64,000 nt of DNA from Neobacillus driksii (GCF_013409995.1 NZ_JACCBX010000009.1:124001-188000); one strand, 5' to 3'. Shown: positions 16,269-25,313, numbered from the stretch's first letter. Notes: generated from the letters alone by a model not told the origin. Program-made: numbers and translations.

Positions 16269-18254
16269 TTGAAAACGGCCAATGATAGTGGAAATTTACT
16301 TTGGGAACCCTCGCGTGAAATTCAAGAAAAATCAAACATAATGAAATTTATGTCATGGCTAGATGAAACGCGTGGGCTAAAGTATGAAGAGTACAATCAG
16401 TTATGGGAATGGTCCGTTAAAGACGTAAAGGGATTTTGGTCTGCCATTTGGGATTATTATAAGATTATGGCCAAGACAGAATATGAAGAAGTTTTATCTG
16501 AAGGCAAAATGCCAGATGTCGAATGGTTTACTGGTTCAACCATAAACTATGCGGAACATATATTCAGGAATGAAACTCCAGAAAAAGCCGCGATCATTTA
16601 TGAATCGGAAATCCGTCCACAACAGGAACTATCATGGGCAGAACTTAAACAGAATACAGCTGCAATTGCAGGCTATCTAAGGTCTAAAGGGGTAAAGCCA
16701 GGTGACCGGGTTGTGTCATACTCCCCTAATATACATGAAACGGTAACTGCATTTTTGGCATGTGCCAGTATCGGAGCCGTGTGGTCAAGCTGTGCACCGG
16801 AATTTGGCATCCAAAGTGTGATTGATCGGTTTAAACAAATCGAACCGAAAGTAATGTTTGCATCAGATGGCTACCAATACGGAGGAAAGAAATACGACCG
16901 CCTTGAATTAGTAGGAAGAATTCAAGCGGAATTACCTACTTTGGAAGAAACCATCATTATACCTAACCTGCAAGATCAACCTGAATTAACAGGGTTGAAG
17001 GATTCCGTACTTTGGAATCAGGTTATAACAGAAAATTGTAAAATACCATTAACCTTTGAAGCTGTTCCATTTAATCATCCGCTTTGGATATTATATTCAT
17101 CTGGAACCACAGGTAAACCAAAGGGCATTGTTCAAAGTCAAGGTGGAATCCTGCTTGAACACTTGAAATTCCTTGGACTTCAAATGGATTTACAAAGCGA
17201 AGATAGATTCTTTTGGTACACGACAACAGGATGGATGATGTGGAACATTGTTGTTGGAAGTTTGCTTACCGGTGCGACGGTCCTTTTATATGATGGAAAT
17301 CCAAGCTACCCGAATGATGAAACCCTGTGGAGGTTTGCGGAATCTACCAAAATGACCATGATGGGCACAAGTGCAAGCTTTATAGTTGCCAATATGAAAT
17401 CAAATTTGAAACCAAGAGAATTTAATCTCTCACACTTAAGAAGCATGGGCTCAACAGGTTCACCATTGCCTGAAAGCGGGTTTGAATGGGTTTATCAAGA
17501 AGTGAAGAAGGATATTTGGCTATATTCTACTACCGGAGGAACAGATATTTGTTCTGGTTTTTTGGGGGGAAGCCTGTTAATGCCTGTTTACTCTGGAGAA
17601 CTACAAGCTCGATCTTTGGGAGTTGCTGTTACTTCCTTTAATGATGCAGGAGAAGAAGTAGTGGATGAAATTGGGGAACTTGTGGTTACAAAACCAATAC
17701 CATCCATGCCGATTTATTTTTGGAATGATGTTACGGGGGAACGTTACAAAAACAGTTATTTTGATGTATTCCCTAATATTTGGAGGCATGGTGATTTTAT
17801 TAAGATAACCTCTAGAGGTTCTGGTATTATGTATGGTCGTTCAGATGCAACCATTAATCGGGGTGGAATTCGGATGGGGACAAGTGAAATATACAGTGCT
17901 TTAGAAAGTATTCCCGAAGTTCACGATAGTTTAATTGTCGACATCCCGATTAATAATGAGCAATCATATATGCCATTATTTATCGTTCTAAGAGAGGGTA
18001 ACCCATTTTCAGTGGAATTGAAAATGCATATTAACAAAACAATTCGACAAAACTGTTCCCCTAGACATGTACCGAATGAAATTTTTAGTGTAAAAGAACT
18101 TCCTAAAACATTAAACGGAAAAAAAATTGAGGTACCCATTAAGAAAATACTTATGGGAATTCCTATCAATCAAGCTGTTAACTTAGATTCTTTGCTAAAT
18201 CCACAATCGTTACAATATTTTATTGAGTTTCAGAAATTGATAGAGTCTATTTGA
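16269..18254 (+). CDS. Acetoacetyl-CoA synthetase
   Basis: The 661-residue ANL-superfamily ligase activates acetoacetate with ATP and CoA. The long N-terminal region with FMSWLDETRGLKYEEYNQLW and SINYAE-like (STINYAEH) motif, the A3 loop YSSGTTGKPKGIVQ, and the C-terminal YGRSDATINRGGIRMG are typical of AacS, as is the length. TTG 16269 follows AGGGGGGATAG; an upstream TTG at 16215 would add 18 atypical residues. It points to acetoacetate as an end product of the local pathway, consumed with the thiolase two genes upstream. A propionyl/acetyl-CoA synthetase role is less likely given the AacS-type N-terminus. Confidence 0.88.
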   Translation: MKTANDSGNLLWEPSREIQEKSNIMKFMSWLDETRGLKYEEYNQLWEWSVKDVKGFWSAIWDYYKIMAKTEYEEVLSEGKMPDVEWFTGSTINYAEHIFRNETPEKAAIIYESEIRPQQELSWAELKQNTAAIAGYLRSKGVKPGDRVVSYSPNIHETVTAFLACASIGAVWSSCAPEFGIQSVIDRFKQIEPKVMFASDGYQYGGKKYDRLELVGRIQAELPTLEETIIIPNLQDQPELTGLKDSVLWNQVITENCKIPLTFEAVPFNHPLWILYSSGTTGKPKGIVQSQGGILLEHLKFLGLQMDLQSEDRFFWYTTTGWMMWNIVVGSLLTGATVLLYDGNPSYPNDETLWRFAESTKMTMMGTSASFIVANMKSNLKPREFNLSHLRSMGSTGSPLPESGFEWVYQEVKKDIWLYSTTGGTDICSGFLGGSLLMPVYSGELQARSLGVAVTSFNDAGEEVVDEIGELVVTKPIPSMPIYFWNDVTGERYKNSYFDVFPNIWRHGDFIKITSRGSGIMYGRSDATINRGGIRMGTSEIYSALESIPEVHDSLIVDIPINNEQSYMPLFIVLREGNPFSVELKMHINKTIRQNCSPRHVPNEIFSVKELPKTLNGKKIEVPIKKILMGIPINQAVNLDSLLNPQSLQYFIEFQKLIESI

Positions 18255-18307
18255 AATAGGTAACTTGCAGACGTCTGATTAATGTGAACTGAAATTCTAT
18301 TGATAGA

Positions 18308-18343
18308 AAGGCGTATGTCATTAAGCACTGTACGCCTTTTTTC
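18308..18343 (+). terminator. Terminator after acetoacetyl-CoA synthetase
   Basis: AAGGCGTA (18308-18315) pairs with TACGCCTT (18331-18338), then TTTTTT. Confidence 0.85.
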
Positions 18344-18463
18344 TTGTCACGATAATGATCAGAAAAAACCTAAATGATTTGCAATCTATTTAAAATAATC
18401 TTCTTTAATTGTTTAATTCGATAAAAAGAGATAGAAGCATATATGGGGAGGGAGTTTGATTTT

Positions 18464-20785
18464 ATGATTAGTGATTTTAAATCTAATTTTCCAAATCTCT
18501 TTAAAGCATCCGTTTTTGGATCTGCTTTATCGATGATGGCTGGCTGCTCGGCGAACTTTGCTGGTGAAAGAGTGGTAAAGGCGGATTCAAATCCAGATAA
18601 ATTAACCAATAATAAGAAGCCTGTGAAGGAAGAGGCACAAGGGGAAAACCCAAATGTAATCTACATTGTTTTGGATGACGCGGGTTATTCAGATTTAGGT
18701 GCCTTCGGTTCAGAAATCAAGACCCCGAATATTGATCGTTTAGCTGAAAATGGACTTCGGTACAATAACTTTCATGTGACGCCAGTTTGTTCGCCAACAA
18801 GGGCATCGTTGTTAACTGGAAGAAACAGTCATGCGGTAGGAATGGGGCATGTTTCCAACTTTGACTTTGGTCCAAGTTTTCCAAATCGAAGAGGTGAACT
18901 AGTCCCTGAAGCAGGAACCGTTGCGGAAGTACTCTCTGAAAACAATTTTACGAACTACGCACTTGGGAAGTGGCATATTCTGCCGACAGCAGAAGTTACG
19001 CCTGCTGGGCCGTATCATAACTGGCCATTGGGAAAGGGATTCCATCGCTATTTTGGAAATCTAGAAGATTCCTCGGATCAATATCGTCCAGAGCTTGTAG
19101 AAGACAATACGCATATTGAAACGCCTATCAACGAAGACTTTCATTATTCTAAAGCGATTGTAGAAAAAGGCAATCAGTATATTATTGACCATGTTTCTAC
19201 TCAACCAGAGAAGCCATTTTTTATGTATCTAGGATTTGGGGCACAACATATGCCACACCAGGTACCACAAGAATACATTGACCAGTACGATGGGGTTTAT
19301 GATGAAGGCTGGGATGAGGTACGAAAAGAGCGTTTTGAAAAACAAAAGGAAATCGGTCTTATTCCTAAGGAGGCTGAATTAGCTCCTCCAAATCCTGGCG
19401 TTCAACCTTGGGATGACCTGTCTAAGGACCAAAAGGAAGTCTATACACGTTTCATGGAAACATATGCTGGGTTCTTAACGCATACGGATGAACAAGTTGG
19501 AAAAATGTTGGATGTTCTCGAGAAAACCGGGGAACTAGACGATACCATGATTGTGTTAATATCAGATAACGGCGCCAGCTCAATTGGCGGTCCCAATGGT
19601 GCTACAAATCAAGCTATTGCGTACAATGCGATGCAAGAAGATTTCGAATCAGTGCACCCAAAGGTTGGTGAGATCGGCGGGGAATCAACAAATGCGGATT
19701 ATCCTGCTGGCTGGGCACAAGTGAGCAATACACCATTTAAAATGGTGAAAAGTACAACATATGCAGGTGGTATTAGGACACCAATGATTGTACATTGGCC
19801 TGCAGGAATTGAAGATGAAGAGGAAGGAAAAGTAAGATCTCAGTTTACGCATGTGAGTGATATTACGGCTACAGTTTATGATGTACTTAAAATTAAGTCT
19901 CCTAAAACTCTAAAAGGAGTCGACCAAATGCCGGTCACTGGGACAAGCTTTGCTTATACTTTCAAAGACGGCAATACCAAGTCTAAAAAGAAGACGCAAT
20001 ATTTTGAAATTACGGGAAATCGAACGATCTATCATGAGGGCTGGAAAGCCATTGCCTTCCATAAAAAAGGTCAGCCGTTTGAAGATGATGTTTGGGAACT
20101 ATACCATGTGGATGAAGATTTTTCGGAACTGAATAACCTTGCAGACGAAGAACCAAAGAGATTGGAAAAGCTAATTAAAATATGGGAGAAGGAAGCAAAG
20201 GAGAATAATGTCCTGCCACTTACCGAACATTTTCTAAATTCATTAGCGAATCTGCCGGTAGATTCACCGCGGGCAAGAAAAACGTTCACTTTATATCCTG
20301 AAATGACACACTTAAGTGAATCGGCAGCACCTTTCACAATCAATCGGTCATACGAGATTTCGATACCGTTTGAATATAAACAAGGTGATCATGGGGTTCT
20401 GTTAGCCCTTGGAAATGATAAGAGTGGATACACTTTCTATGTTAAAGACAATCATTTAATCTATGAACATAATTCTGGATTTGCTCGATATAAAATTGTT
20501 TCTGATAAAGAGTTAACGGATGGAAAAATGACGCTGCGTTTCCAATTTGATAAAACAGCTAATAATGAAGGTACTGGTACCCTTTATGTCAATGACGAAA
20601 ATGTAGGGAAGACACAGATTAAAATGTTGCCTTTCAAAGTATCCTTTGAAGGCTTAGATATTGGGGAAGATTTGCTGTACCCAGTAAGCCCGGAATATAA
20701 AAACCAAGGGATATTCCCTTATACAGGAATAATAGAGAAAGCCGTATATTCATTTGAAGAAGCAGCTGTGGTTACGATTCCGTAA
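18464..20785 (+). CDS. Arylsulfatase, predicted lipoprotein
   Basis: The 773-residue type I sulfatase begins with a lipoprotein-like signal ending MMAGC (Cys28), so it should be anchored outside the membrane. The sulfatase signature CSPTRASLLTGR places the formylglycine precursor at Cys109, and VLDDAGYSDLG supplies the metal-binding Asp pair. After the sulfatase domain (about 60-580) there is a C-terminal beta-rich domain (about 620-770). ATG 18464 is preferred over 18443 because GGGAGGGA lies about 10 bases before it. The next gene is the radical-SAM maturase that would make the formylglycine. Likely substrate: an aryl or alkyl sulfate ester, releasing a phenol for the surrounding pathways; this is inference. 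Confidence 0.9.
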   Translation: MISDFKSNFPNLFKASVFGSALSMMAGCSANFAGERVVKADSNPDKLTNNKKPVKEEAQGENPNVIYIVLDDAGYSDLGAFGSEIKTPNIDRLAENGLRYNNFHVTPVCSPTRASLLTGRNSHAVGMGHVSNFDFGPSFPNRRGELVPEAGTVAEVLSENNFTNYALGKWHILPTAEVTPAGPYHNWPLGKGFHRYFGNLEDSSDQYRPELVEDNTHIETPINEDFHYSKAIVEKGNQYIIDHVSTQPEKPFFMYLGFGAQHMPHQVPQEYIDQYDGVYDEGWDEVRKERFEKQKEIGLIPKEAELAPPNPGVQPWDDLSKDQKEVYTRFMETYAGFLTHTDEQVGKMLDVLEKTGELDDTMIVLISDNGASSIGGPNGATNQAIAYNAMQEDFESVHPKVGEIGGESTNADYPAGWAQVSNTPFKMVKSTTYAGGIRTPMIVHWPAGIEDEEEGKVRSQFTHVSDITATVYDVLKIKSPKTLKGVDQMPVTGTSFAYTFKDGNTKSKKKTQYFEITGNRTIYHEGWKAIAFHKKGQPFEDDVWELYHVDEDFSELNNLADEEPKRLEKLIKIWEKEAKENNVLPLTEHFLNSLANLPVDSPRARKTFTLYPEMTHLSESAAPFTINRSYEISIPFEYKQGDHGVLLALGNDKSGYTFYVKDNHLIYEHNSGFARYKIVSDKELTDGKMTLRFQFDKTANNEGTGTLYVNDENVGKTQIKMLPFKVSFEGLDIGEDLLYPVSPEYKNQGIFPYTGIIEKAVYSFEEAAVVTIP

Positions 20786-20799
20786 ATAACAGGATAACG

Positions 20800-20826
20800 A
20801 GGTACAAAGGCAGTGTCTTTGTACCT
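20800..20826 (+). other. Hairpin between sulfatase and maturase genes
   Basis: AGGTACAAAG (20800-20809) and CTTTGTACCT (20817-20826) form a perfect 10-bp stem without a T-run. It may set the sulfatase-to-maturase transcript ratio by protecting the upstream mRNA. Confidence 0.6.
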
Positions 20827-20862
20827 AATCCATTATGTGAAAGAAGAAATGGGGGTACAAAA

Positions 20863-22119
20863 ATGAATCTATTAAAACTACGAGAGGATAATTTTCATAT
20901 AATTGCAAAACCAAGTGGTCCACTTTGTAACTTGGACTGCCATTATTGTTTTTATACAGAGAAGGAAGCCTTGTTTCCAGGACAACCTAGCTATAAGATG
21001 TCTGATGCTACATTAGAAAACTTTGTCCGAAATTACATAAAATCGCAAAAATCCCCAGAAATCCCTTTTGTTTGGCAAGGGGGAGAACCCACCTTAATGG
21101 GGCTTGATTTTTATAAAAAGGCCGTTGAATTCCAGAAAAAGTATGCGGGTGACAAAAAAATATCAAATTCCTTACAGACAAATGGTACGTTGCTAAATGA
21201 TGAATGGTGTACATTTCTAGCAGAGAATGACTTTCTTGTTGGATTGAGCATCGATGGGCCGCCGGATATTCATAATTATTACAGGGTGAACCGTGGAGGG
21301 AAACCGACGTCAGATCAAGTTCTTCGTGGTCTATCACATTTGCAAAAGTACAAGGTAAGTTACAATGTCCTCACCTGTGTGACGAAGGAATCTGCTTCAC
21401 GGGCACTAGAAATTTATCGATACTTTAAAGAATTAGGAGTTCAATATCTTCAATTTATTCCAATCGTTGAACGATTGCCAGATACAAAAGCCTTGAAATT
21501 AGGGCTGCGTCATGCAACACCGCCATTATTGACGCAATCAGAAGTACAGAAGGCAGTTTCTCCTTGGACGGTAGGTTCCGAGCAATACGGGGACTTTCTG
21601 ATTGAGGTCTTTGATGAATGGGTTCGCAATGATGTGGGGAAAGTTCATGTGATGAATTTTGAATGGGCACTTGCTGCTTGGCTGGGTCTTCCTTCGCCCA
21701 TCTGTTTATTTTCAGAAACCTGCGGAAATGCAGGGATCATCGAACACACAGGGGACGTTTACTCATGCGATCATTTTATGTACCCAGAATATAAACTCGG
21801 TAATATCTCCGAAGATTCCTTAAAGAAAATGATGAGTTCTACAGAGCAGAAGGAATTTGGAAACGTGAAAAGAGAAACTTTGCCAAAGCAATGTCAAACC
21901 TGTGAAGTACGCTTTGCTTGTCATGGTGAATGCCCGAAACATCGCTTCCTTCTCTCTGATGATGGAGAGCCTGGTTTAAATTATTTATGTGCGGGCTATA
22001 AAAAATATTTCTCTCATATCCACCGCTACATGAAAGTCATCGTCCAATTACTCGAACATAACCTGCCAGCTTCTGACGTCATGCAGGTGATCAAAGGTCC
22101 ATTGATAGTTAGAAACTGA
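20863..22119 (+). CDS. Anaerobic sulfatase-maturating enzyme (radical SAM)
   Basis: The 418-residue radical SAM/SPASM protein oxidises the sulfatase active-site Cys (or Ser) to formylglycine in the cytoplasm. The radical SAM cluster motif is C22-x3-C26-x2-C29 (CNLDCHYC), followed by WQGGEPTLMG. Further cysteines near the C-terminus (CQTCEVRFACHGECPKH) make the SPASM auxiliary clusters. Its gene follows the sulfatase directly, the usual arrangement. A cytoplasmic maturase and a lipoprotein substrate imply modification before export. Confidence 0.93.
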   Translation: MNLLKLREDNFHIIAKPSGPLCNLDCHYCFYTEKEALFPGQPSYKMSDATLENFVRNYIKSQKSPEIPFVWQGGEPTLMGLDFYKKAVEFQKKYAGDKKISNSLQTNGTLLNDEWCTFLAENDFLVGLSIDGPPDIHNYYRVNRGGKPTSDQVLRGLSHLQKYKVSYNVLTCVTKESASRALEIYRYFKELGVQYLQFIPIVERLPDTKALKLGLRHATPPLLTQSEVQKAVSPWTVGSEQYGDFLIEVFDEWVRNDVGKVHVMNFEWALAAWLGLPSPICLFSETCGNAGIIEHTGDVYSCDHFMYPEYKLGNISEDSLKKMMSSTEQKEFGNVKRETLPKQCQTCEVRFACHGECPKHRFLLSDDGEPGLNYLCAGYKKYFSHIHRYMKVIVQLLEHNLPASDVMQVIKGPLIVRN

Positions 22120-22185
22120 TTTGAGGTGGATCAATGACGATTATTGAAAGTATAAATCCAATTAAATATTATATTTAATATCTAT

Positions 22186-22237
22186 AATCATCATTTCAGT
22201 CATTTAAGTATGTCTGACATGATGATTTCTTTTTTAA
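22186..22237 (+). terminator. Terminator after the sulfatase-maturase genes
   Basis: AATCATCAT... (22186-22202) pairs over about 17 bp, with two mismatches, with 22211-22227, then TTCTTTTTT. A small AT palindrome (22161-22179) lies just upstream. Confidence 0.7.
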
Positions 22238-22248
22238 AATTAATTTTT

Positions 22249-22265
22249 GTCCCACATAAAGGGAC
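22249..22265. promoter_or_regulatory. Candidate IclR operator, second copy
   Basis: GTCCCACATAAAGGGAC is a 5-bp inverted repeat around 7 bases and differs by one base from the palindrome beside the IclR gene at 882-898. It lies 124 bp before the ring-hydroxylating dioxygenase start, linking that gene to the catechol operon. Confidence 0.45.
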
Positions 22266-22349
22266 GATGATATTCTCTTAAAGGAAAATGGAGCTTATAG
22301 TAATCCATATAAGTATTAAGCGTTTTTGGAACTTCTAGTTCGCAAAAAA

Positions 22350-22363
22350 TGAAAGCGCTTAAT
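22350..22363 (+). promoter_or_regulatory. cre-like site (CcpA) before the dioxygenase
   Basis: TGAAAGCGCTTAAT matches the cre consensus except for the last two bases. It lies between promoter region and ATG 22389, a position that would give glucose repression. Confidence 0.45.
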
Positions 22364-22388
22364 AATAGAAAAAATAGGAGGTTGAAAG

Positions 22389-23753
22389 ATGGAGAAACAA
22401 AGTGGAATCACAAAAGAAACTCTCTTGAATTTGAAGGAGAAACTAAAGGCTGGAGTCTTGCCGCAGTGGGTCTTAGCTGATCGTGATATGTATGACTTAG
22501 AAATAAAACAGGTTTTTGGTCGAACGTGGCAATTTTTAGCTCATGAATCGGAGCTTAAAGAGCCAGGTTCTTATGTAACTCGCTGGATTGCAAATGACCC
22601 TATTCTCCTTACCAAAACCAAGTCCGGTGAAATTAAAGCCTTCCTCAACTCCTGTACTCACCGAGGTACGCTGTTATGTACCGCTGACTCAGGAAAACAA
22701 AAATCCTTTACATGTCCCTTCCATGGTTGGACGTATAACAATGAAGGAGATCTTGTTGGAATCGCTGTTGGAAATAAGGTTTACGGGGAAGAGATGAACA
22801 AAGAAGATTGGAATCTGCGTCCAGTTCCTAATGTTGATAGTTACCAAGGAATGATTTTTGGGAACTTAGATCACAAAGCGGAATCGCTCAGTGATTATCT
22901 TGGCAATATGAAATGGTATTTAGACATGATGTTAGGCAGAAGTGATGGAGGAATGGAGGTACAGGGATCACCACAAAGGTACGTGGTGGAAGCGAACTGG
23001 AAAGTAACAGCCGAAAATTTCGAGTCAGACCCTTACCATGTTCAATTTACCCATAAATCATCAAAGGAATTAGGAATTGCTCCGAATGATCCTTTCTTCC
23101 CAGGTCATGGTCATCAAGTCGTCTTAGACAATGGTCATGGAATTAATCTTGTCCAATTAGATGATACGGGGATATCTCCGATTCCATACCAGGGAATGCC
23201 AGAATCGATGTGGCCGATGTTTCAAAAGAATTTAAACAAAGAACAAAATGATATGGTGAAGGATACCTTTTTTGTAGGCGGAGTATATCCTAATCTAGGA
23301 TTTTTGCAATTTACCTTTCCACTCCTCGATTCCGACAATGGTTTTTACAACTTCTTGAACTTTAGGGTTTGGAGACCATTAGCACCGGACAAAGTGGAGG
23401 TTTGGAGCTGGCACTTGATTGATAAAGATGCACCACAAGAATACAAAGAAAAATCGTATGTAAGCTTCCTAAGTACTTTTGGTCCTTCTGGACTGCTTGA
23501 ACAGGATGACGCTGAGATTTGGAGTCGAGTGACTCAAGCAAGTAATGGAATCATGGCCCAGGATAAAGATCTAAGTTATAACAGTTTCCTAAATTATTTG
23601 ATGGGGATGGATCGTGTCCAGCCAAATGAAGACTTTCCTGGCCCAGGTGTTGCGTACCCGCTCTGCTTCCTAGATACATTATCGCGAAGTATGCATAAAA
23701 GATGGATCGATCTTCTGCTGGCAGAGACACCTGTCAAAGAGGAGGTGCGATAA
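22389..23753 (+). CDS. Rieske aromatic ring-hydroxylating dioxygenase, alpha subunit
   Basis: The 454-residue catalytic subunit has a Rieske [2Fe-2S] site with C89/H91 (CTHRG) and C109/H112 (CPFHGW). The mononuclear iron ligands are H217 and H222 with bridging D214 (ESDPYHVQFTH), and a C-terminal Asp in LLEQDDAEIW (about 373). It should add O2 across an aromatic ring. The ATG follows TAGGAGG. The beta subunit overlaps its stop. No ferredoxin, reductase or cis-diol dehydrogenase is nearby. An anthranilate- or 2-substituted-benzoate-type reaction would give catechol without a dehydrogenase and would fit the shared palindrome with the catechol operon, but the substrate is inference. Confidence 0.92.
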   Translation: MEKQSGITKETLLNLKEKLKAGVLPQWVLADRDMYDLEIKQVFGRTWQFLAHESELKEPGSYVTRWIANDPILLTKTKSGEIKAFLNSCTHRGTLLCTADSGKQKSFTCPFHGWTYNNEGDLVGIAVGNKVYGEEMNKEDWNLRPVPNVDSYQGMIFGNLDHKAESLSDYLGNMKWYLDMMLGRSDGGMEVQGSPQRYVVEANWKVTAENFESDPYHVQFTHKSSKELGIAPNDPFFPGHGHQVVLDNGHGINLVQLDDTGISPIPYQGMPESMWPMFQKNLNKEQNDMVKDTFFVGGVYPNLGFLQFTFPLLDSDNGFYNFLNFRVWRPLAPDKVEVWSWHLIDKDAPQEYKEKSYVSFLSTFGPSGLLEQDDAEIWSRVTQASNGIMAQDKDLSYNSFLNYLMGMDRVQPNEDFPGPGVAYPLCFLDTLSRSMHKRWIDLLLAETPVKEEVR

Positions 23754-24304
23754 TGAAACAACAAGAAGCTGTAAAAGCCTTAACCATCAGTTATGAGGTT
23801 CAAAATGAGATTACTCAGTTTCTCTACAGGGAAGCACATTTATTGGATAGTCGGAATTACCGGGGATGGCTGGACTTACTAGCAGAGGATATTGTCTATC
23901 AAATGCCTGCCAGAATTACAACAGAAGGAAAGCATGATACTCCAAATATAGATTATAAGTCACGTTACTTTGAAGAAACAAAACAATCGCTGCTTACAAG
24001 AGTAAAGCGGTTAGATTCTACCTCTTCTGCATGGGCTGAAATCTCAGGCCCGCGCCAACGTCACTTTATCAGCAATGTTTTTATTGAAAAAGGGGTTATG
24101 AATGAGGGAGGGAACGAGGAGTATTTCGTTCGAAGCAACTTCCTATTTAAACGGAACCGAGGTTCTGCTCTTACTTCTGAAGAGTTATTTGGAGCGAGGG
24201 AGGATGTAATCCGAAAAGAAAATGGGGAATGGAAGCTTGCCTCACGTATTATCTATCCTGATCAGACTGTATTGGGCACCATCAATTTAAGTATGTTTTT
24301 GTAA
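23753..24304 (+). CDS. Ring-hydroxylating dioxygenase, beta subunit
   Basis: The 183-residue protein is the small structural subunit of the SnoaL/NTF2-like fold (FLYREAHLLDSRNYRGWLDLLAEDIVYQMP). Its ATG overlaps the alpha-subunit stop (TAATG) and has GGAGGTG 8 bases upstream. Coupled translation fits the alpha3beta3 assembly of these enzymes. A strong terminator follows, so the unit is just two genes. Confidence 0.9.
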   Translation: MKQQEAVKALTISYEVQNEITQFLYREAHLLDSRNYRGWLDLLAEDIVYQMPARITTEGKHDTPNIDYKSRYFEETKQSLLTRVKRLDSTSSAWAEISGPRQRHFISNVFIEKGVMNEGGNEEYFVRSNFLFKRNRGSALTSEELFGAREDVIRKENGEWKLASRIIYPDQTVLGTINLSMFL

Positions 24305-24328
24305 GAGAGGAGCAGAGATATAATTATC

Positions 24329-24361
24329 ATCGACAAGTGCACAGGCACTTGTCGATTTTTT
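24329..24361 (+). terminator. Terminator of the dioxygenase genes
   Basis: ATCGACAAGTGC (24329-24340) and GCACTTGTCGAT (24345-24356), a perfect 12-bp stem, then a T-run. Confidence 0.93.
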
Positions 24362-24516
24362 TGGTATAGAAAGATTTCCAGCTGCCTGGGTCCACTTTAA
24401 TATAGGTAAATAATGAAACCAAAACAGTTTTAATTCGTTTCATGAACCGACCTAAAATTCTAAGTGAACATGCGATAGGGAATAGAAAAGATTCCAAATA
24501 CTAGTAACCTCAATAG

Positions 24517-24547
24517 CTCACAAATCCTTTTTGTGAGTATTTTTTTT
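24517..24547 (+). terminator. Second terminator-like hairpin
   Basis: CTCACAAA (24517-24524) and TTTGTGAG (24530-24537), then eight or more T after TA. It lies between converging transcripts. The same stem type recurs at 34749 and 47941. Confidence 0.75.
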
Positions 24548-24558
24548 GTTTAAAAACA

Positions 24559-24629
24559 CCAGAGGAGCGGTTCCGATGGTTCCATTATGATGTACACTGG
24601 TCAAATTAGCCATTAGAACCGTCCCCAGG
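24559..24629. repeat. Imperfect inverted repeat of the AGAACCGTCCCC type
   Basis: CCAGAGGAGCGGTTCC (from 24559) is imperfectly inverted to 24610-24629 (AGAACCGTCCCCAGG). From memory, related palindromes are dispersed in many Bacillaceae genomes. Only one copy is in this window. Confidence 0.55.
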
Positions 24630-24632
24630 TTT

Positions 24633-25313
24633 CTATAAAGAACCACCGGTATTATCAAATTCATTTTGTAATGCTGAATTTGCCACTTTTAAGCTTCTTT
24701 GGATATGGTTGTTCATTTTTTCTACAGCTTTTTCAGGATTACGTTCCTTCAAGGCTAGAAAAATTTGTTCATGATCATCCACTAGAACAGCGAAGCTATC
24801 GGTACGTTCCTTCAGTATGCAATTGCGGATATAAAGAACCTTTGCGTTAATAACTTCAAATAAATTAATGAGCTGTTTATTTTGTGAAGAGAATGCAATC
24901 GTATCGTGAAACTGTTGGTTAAAGATAGTATGCTTATGAGGATCATTATTAGACAGTGCTTCTTTTGACTCTTTGATGATACATTCTAATTGATCTAATT
25001 GCTCATCTGTGATGTTTTGAGCTGCCAGTTTTGCCGAAAGAGATTCTAGGCTTTTTCGGCATTCGTAAATATCTAATATATCCTGTGCATTCGGGTCATA
25101 CACGAATAAGCTATTTTCTTTTTGGACAAGTAAATCATCTTTTGTAAGCATTCGGAATGCTTCCCGAACAGTTCCTCGGCTAACTCCTAAACTTTCTGCC
25201 ACTTTTGTTTCAACGAGCCTTTCGCCTGGCTGATATTTTCCCTCCATAATCATCTCTTTTACAATATGATAAACCTGGCTATGAAGCGGTTCGTTTTTTT
25301 TAATCTCTCTCAT
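24633..25313 (-). CDS. GntR-family (FCD) transcriptional regulator
   Basis: The 226-residue protein has a winged helix (LVETKVAESLGVSRGTVREA) and an FCD domain with the metal-ligand pattern (FNQQFHDTI, DDHEQIF). I start at 25313 (MREIKKNEP) because GCAGGGGG lies 6 bases upstream; a frame to 25358 is open but has no ribosome site. It diverges from the dicarboxylate operon at 25692. The ACTGTTGACAGT palindrome between them, repeated before the MatC-type carrier at 33236, is its likely operator. The ligand is probably the dicarboxylate or its CoA-derived acid. Confidence 0.9.
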   Translation of the reverse strand: MREIKKNEPLHSQVYHIVKEMIMEGKYQPGERLVETKVAESLGVSRGTVREAFRMLTKDDLLVQKENSLFVYDPNAQDILDIYECRKSLESLSAKLAAQNITDEQLDQLECIIKESKEALSNNDPHKHTIFNQQFHDTIAFSSQNKQLINLFEVINAKVLYIRNCILKERTDSFAVLVDDHEQIFLALKERNPEKAVEKMNNHIQRSLKVANSALQNEFDNTGGSL

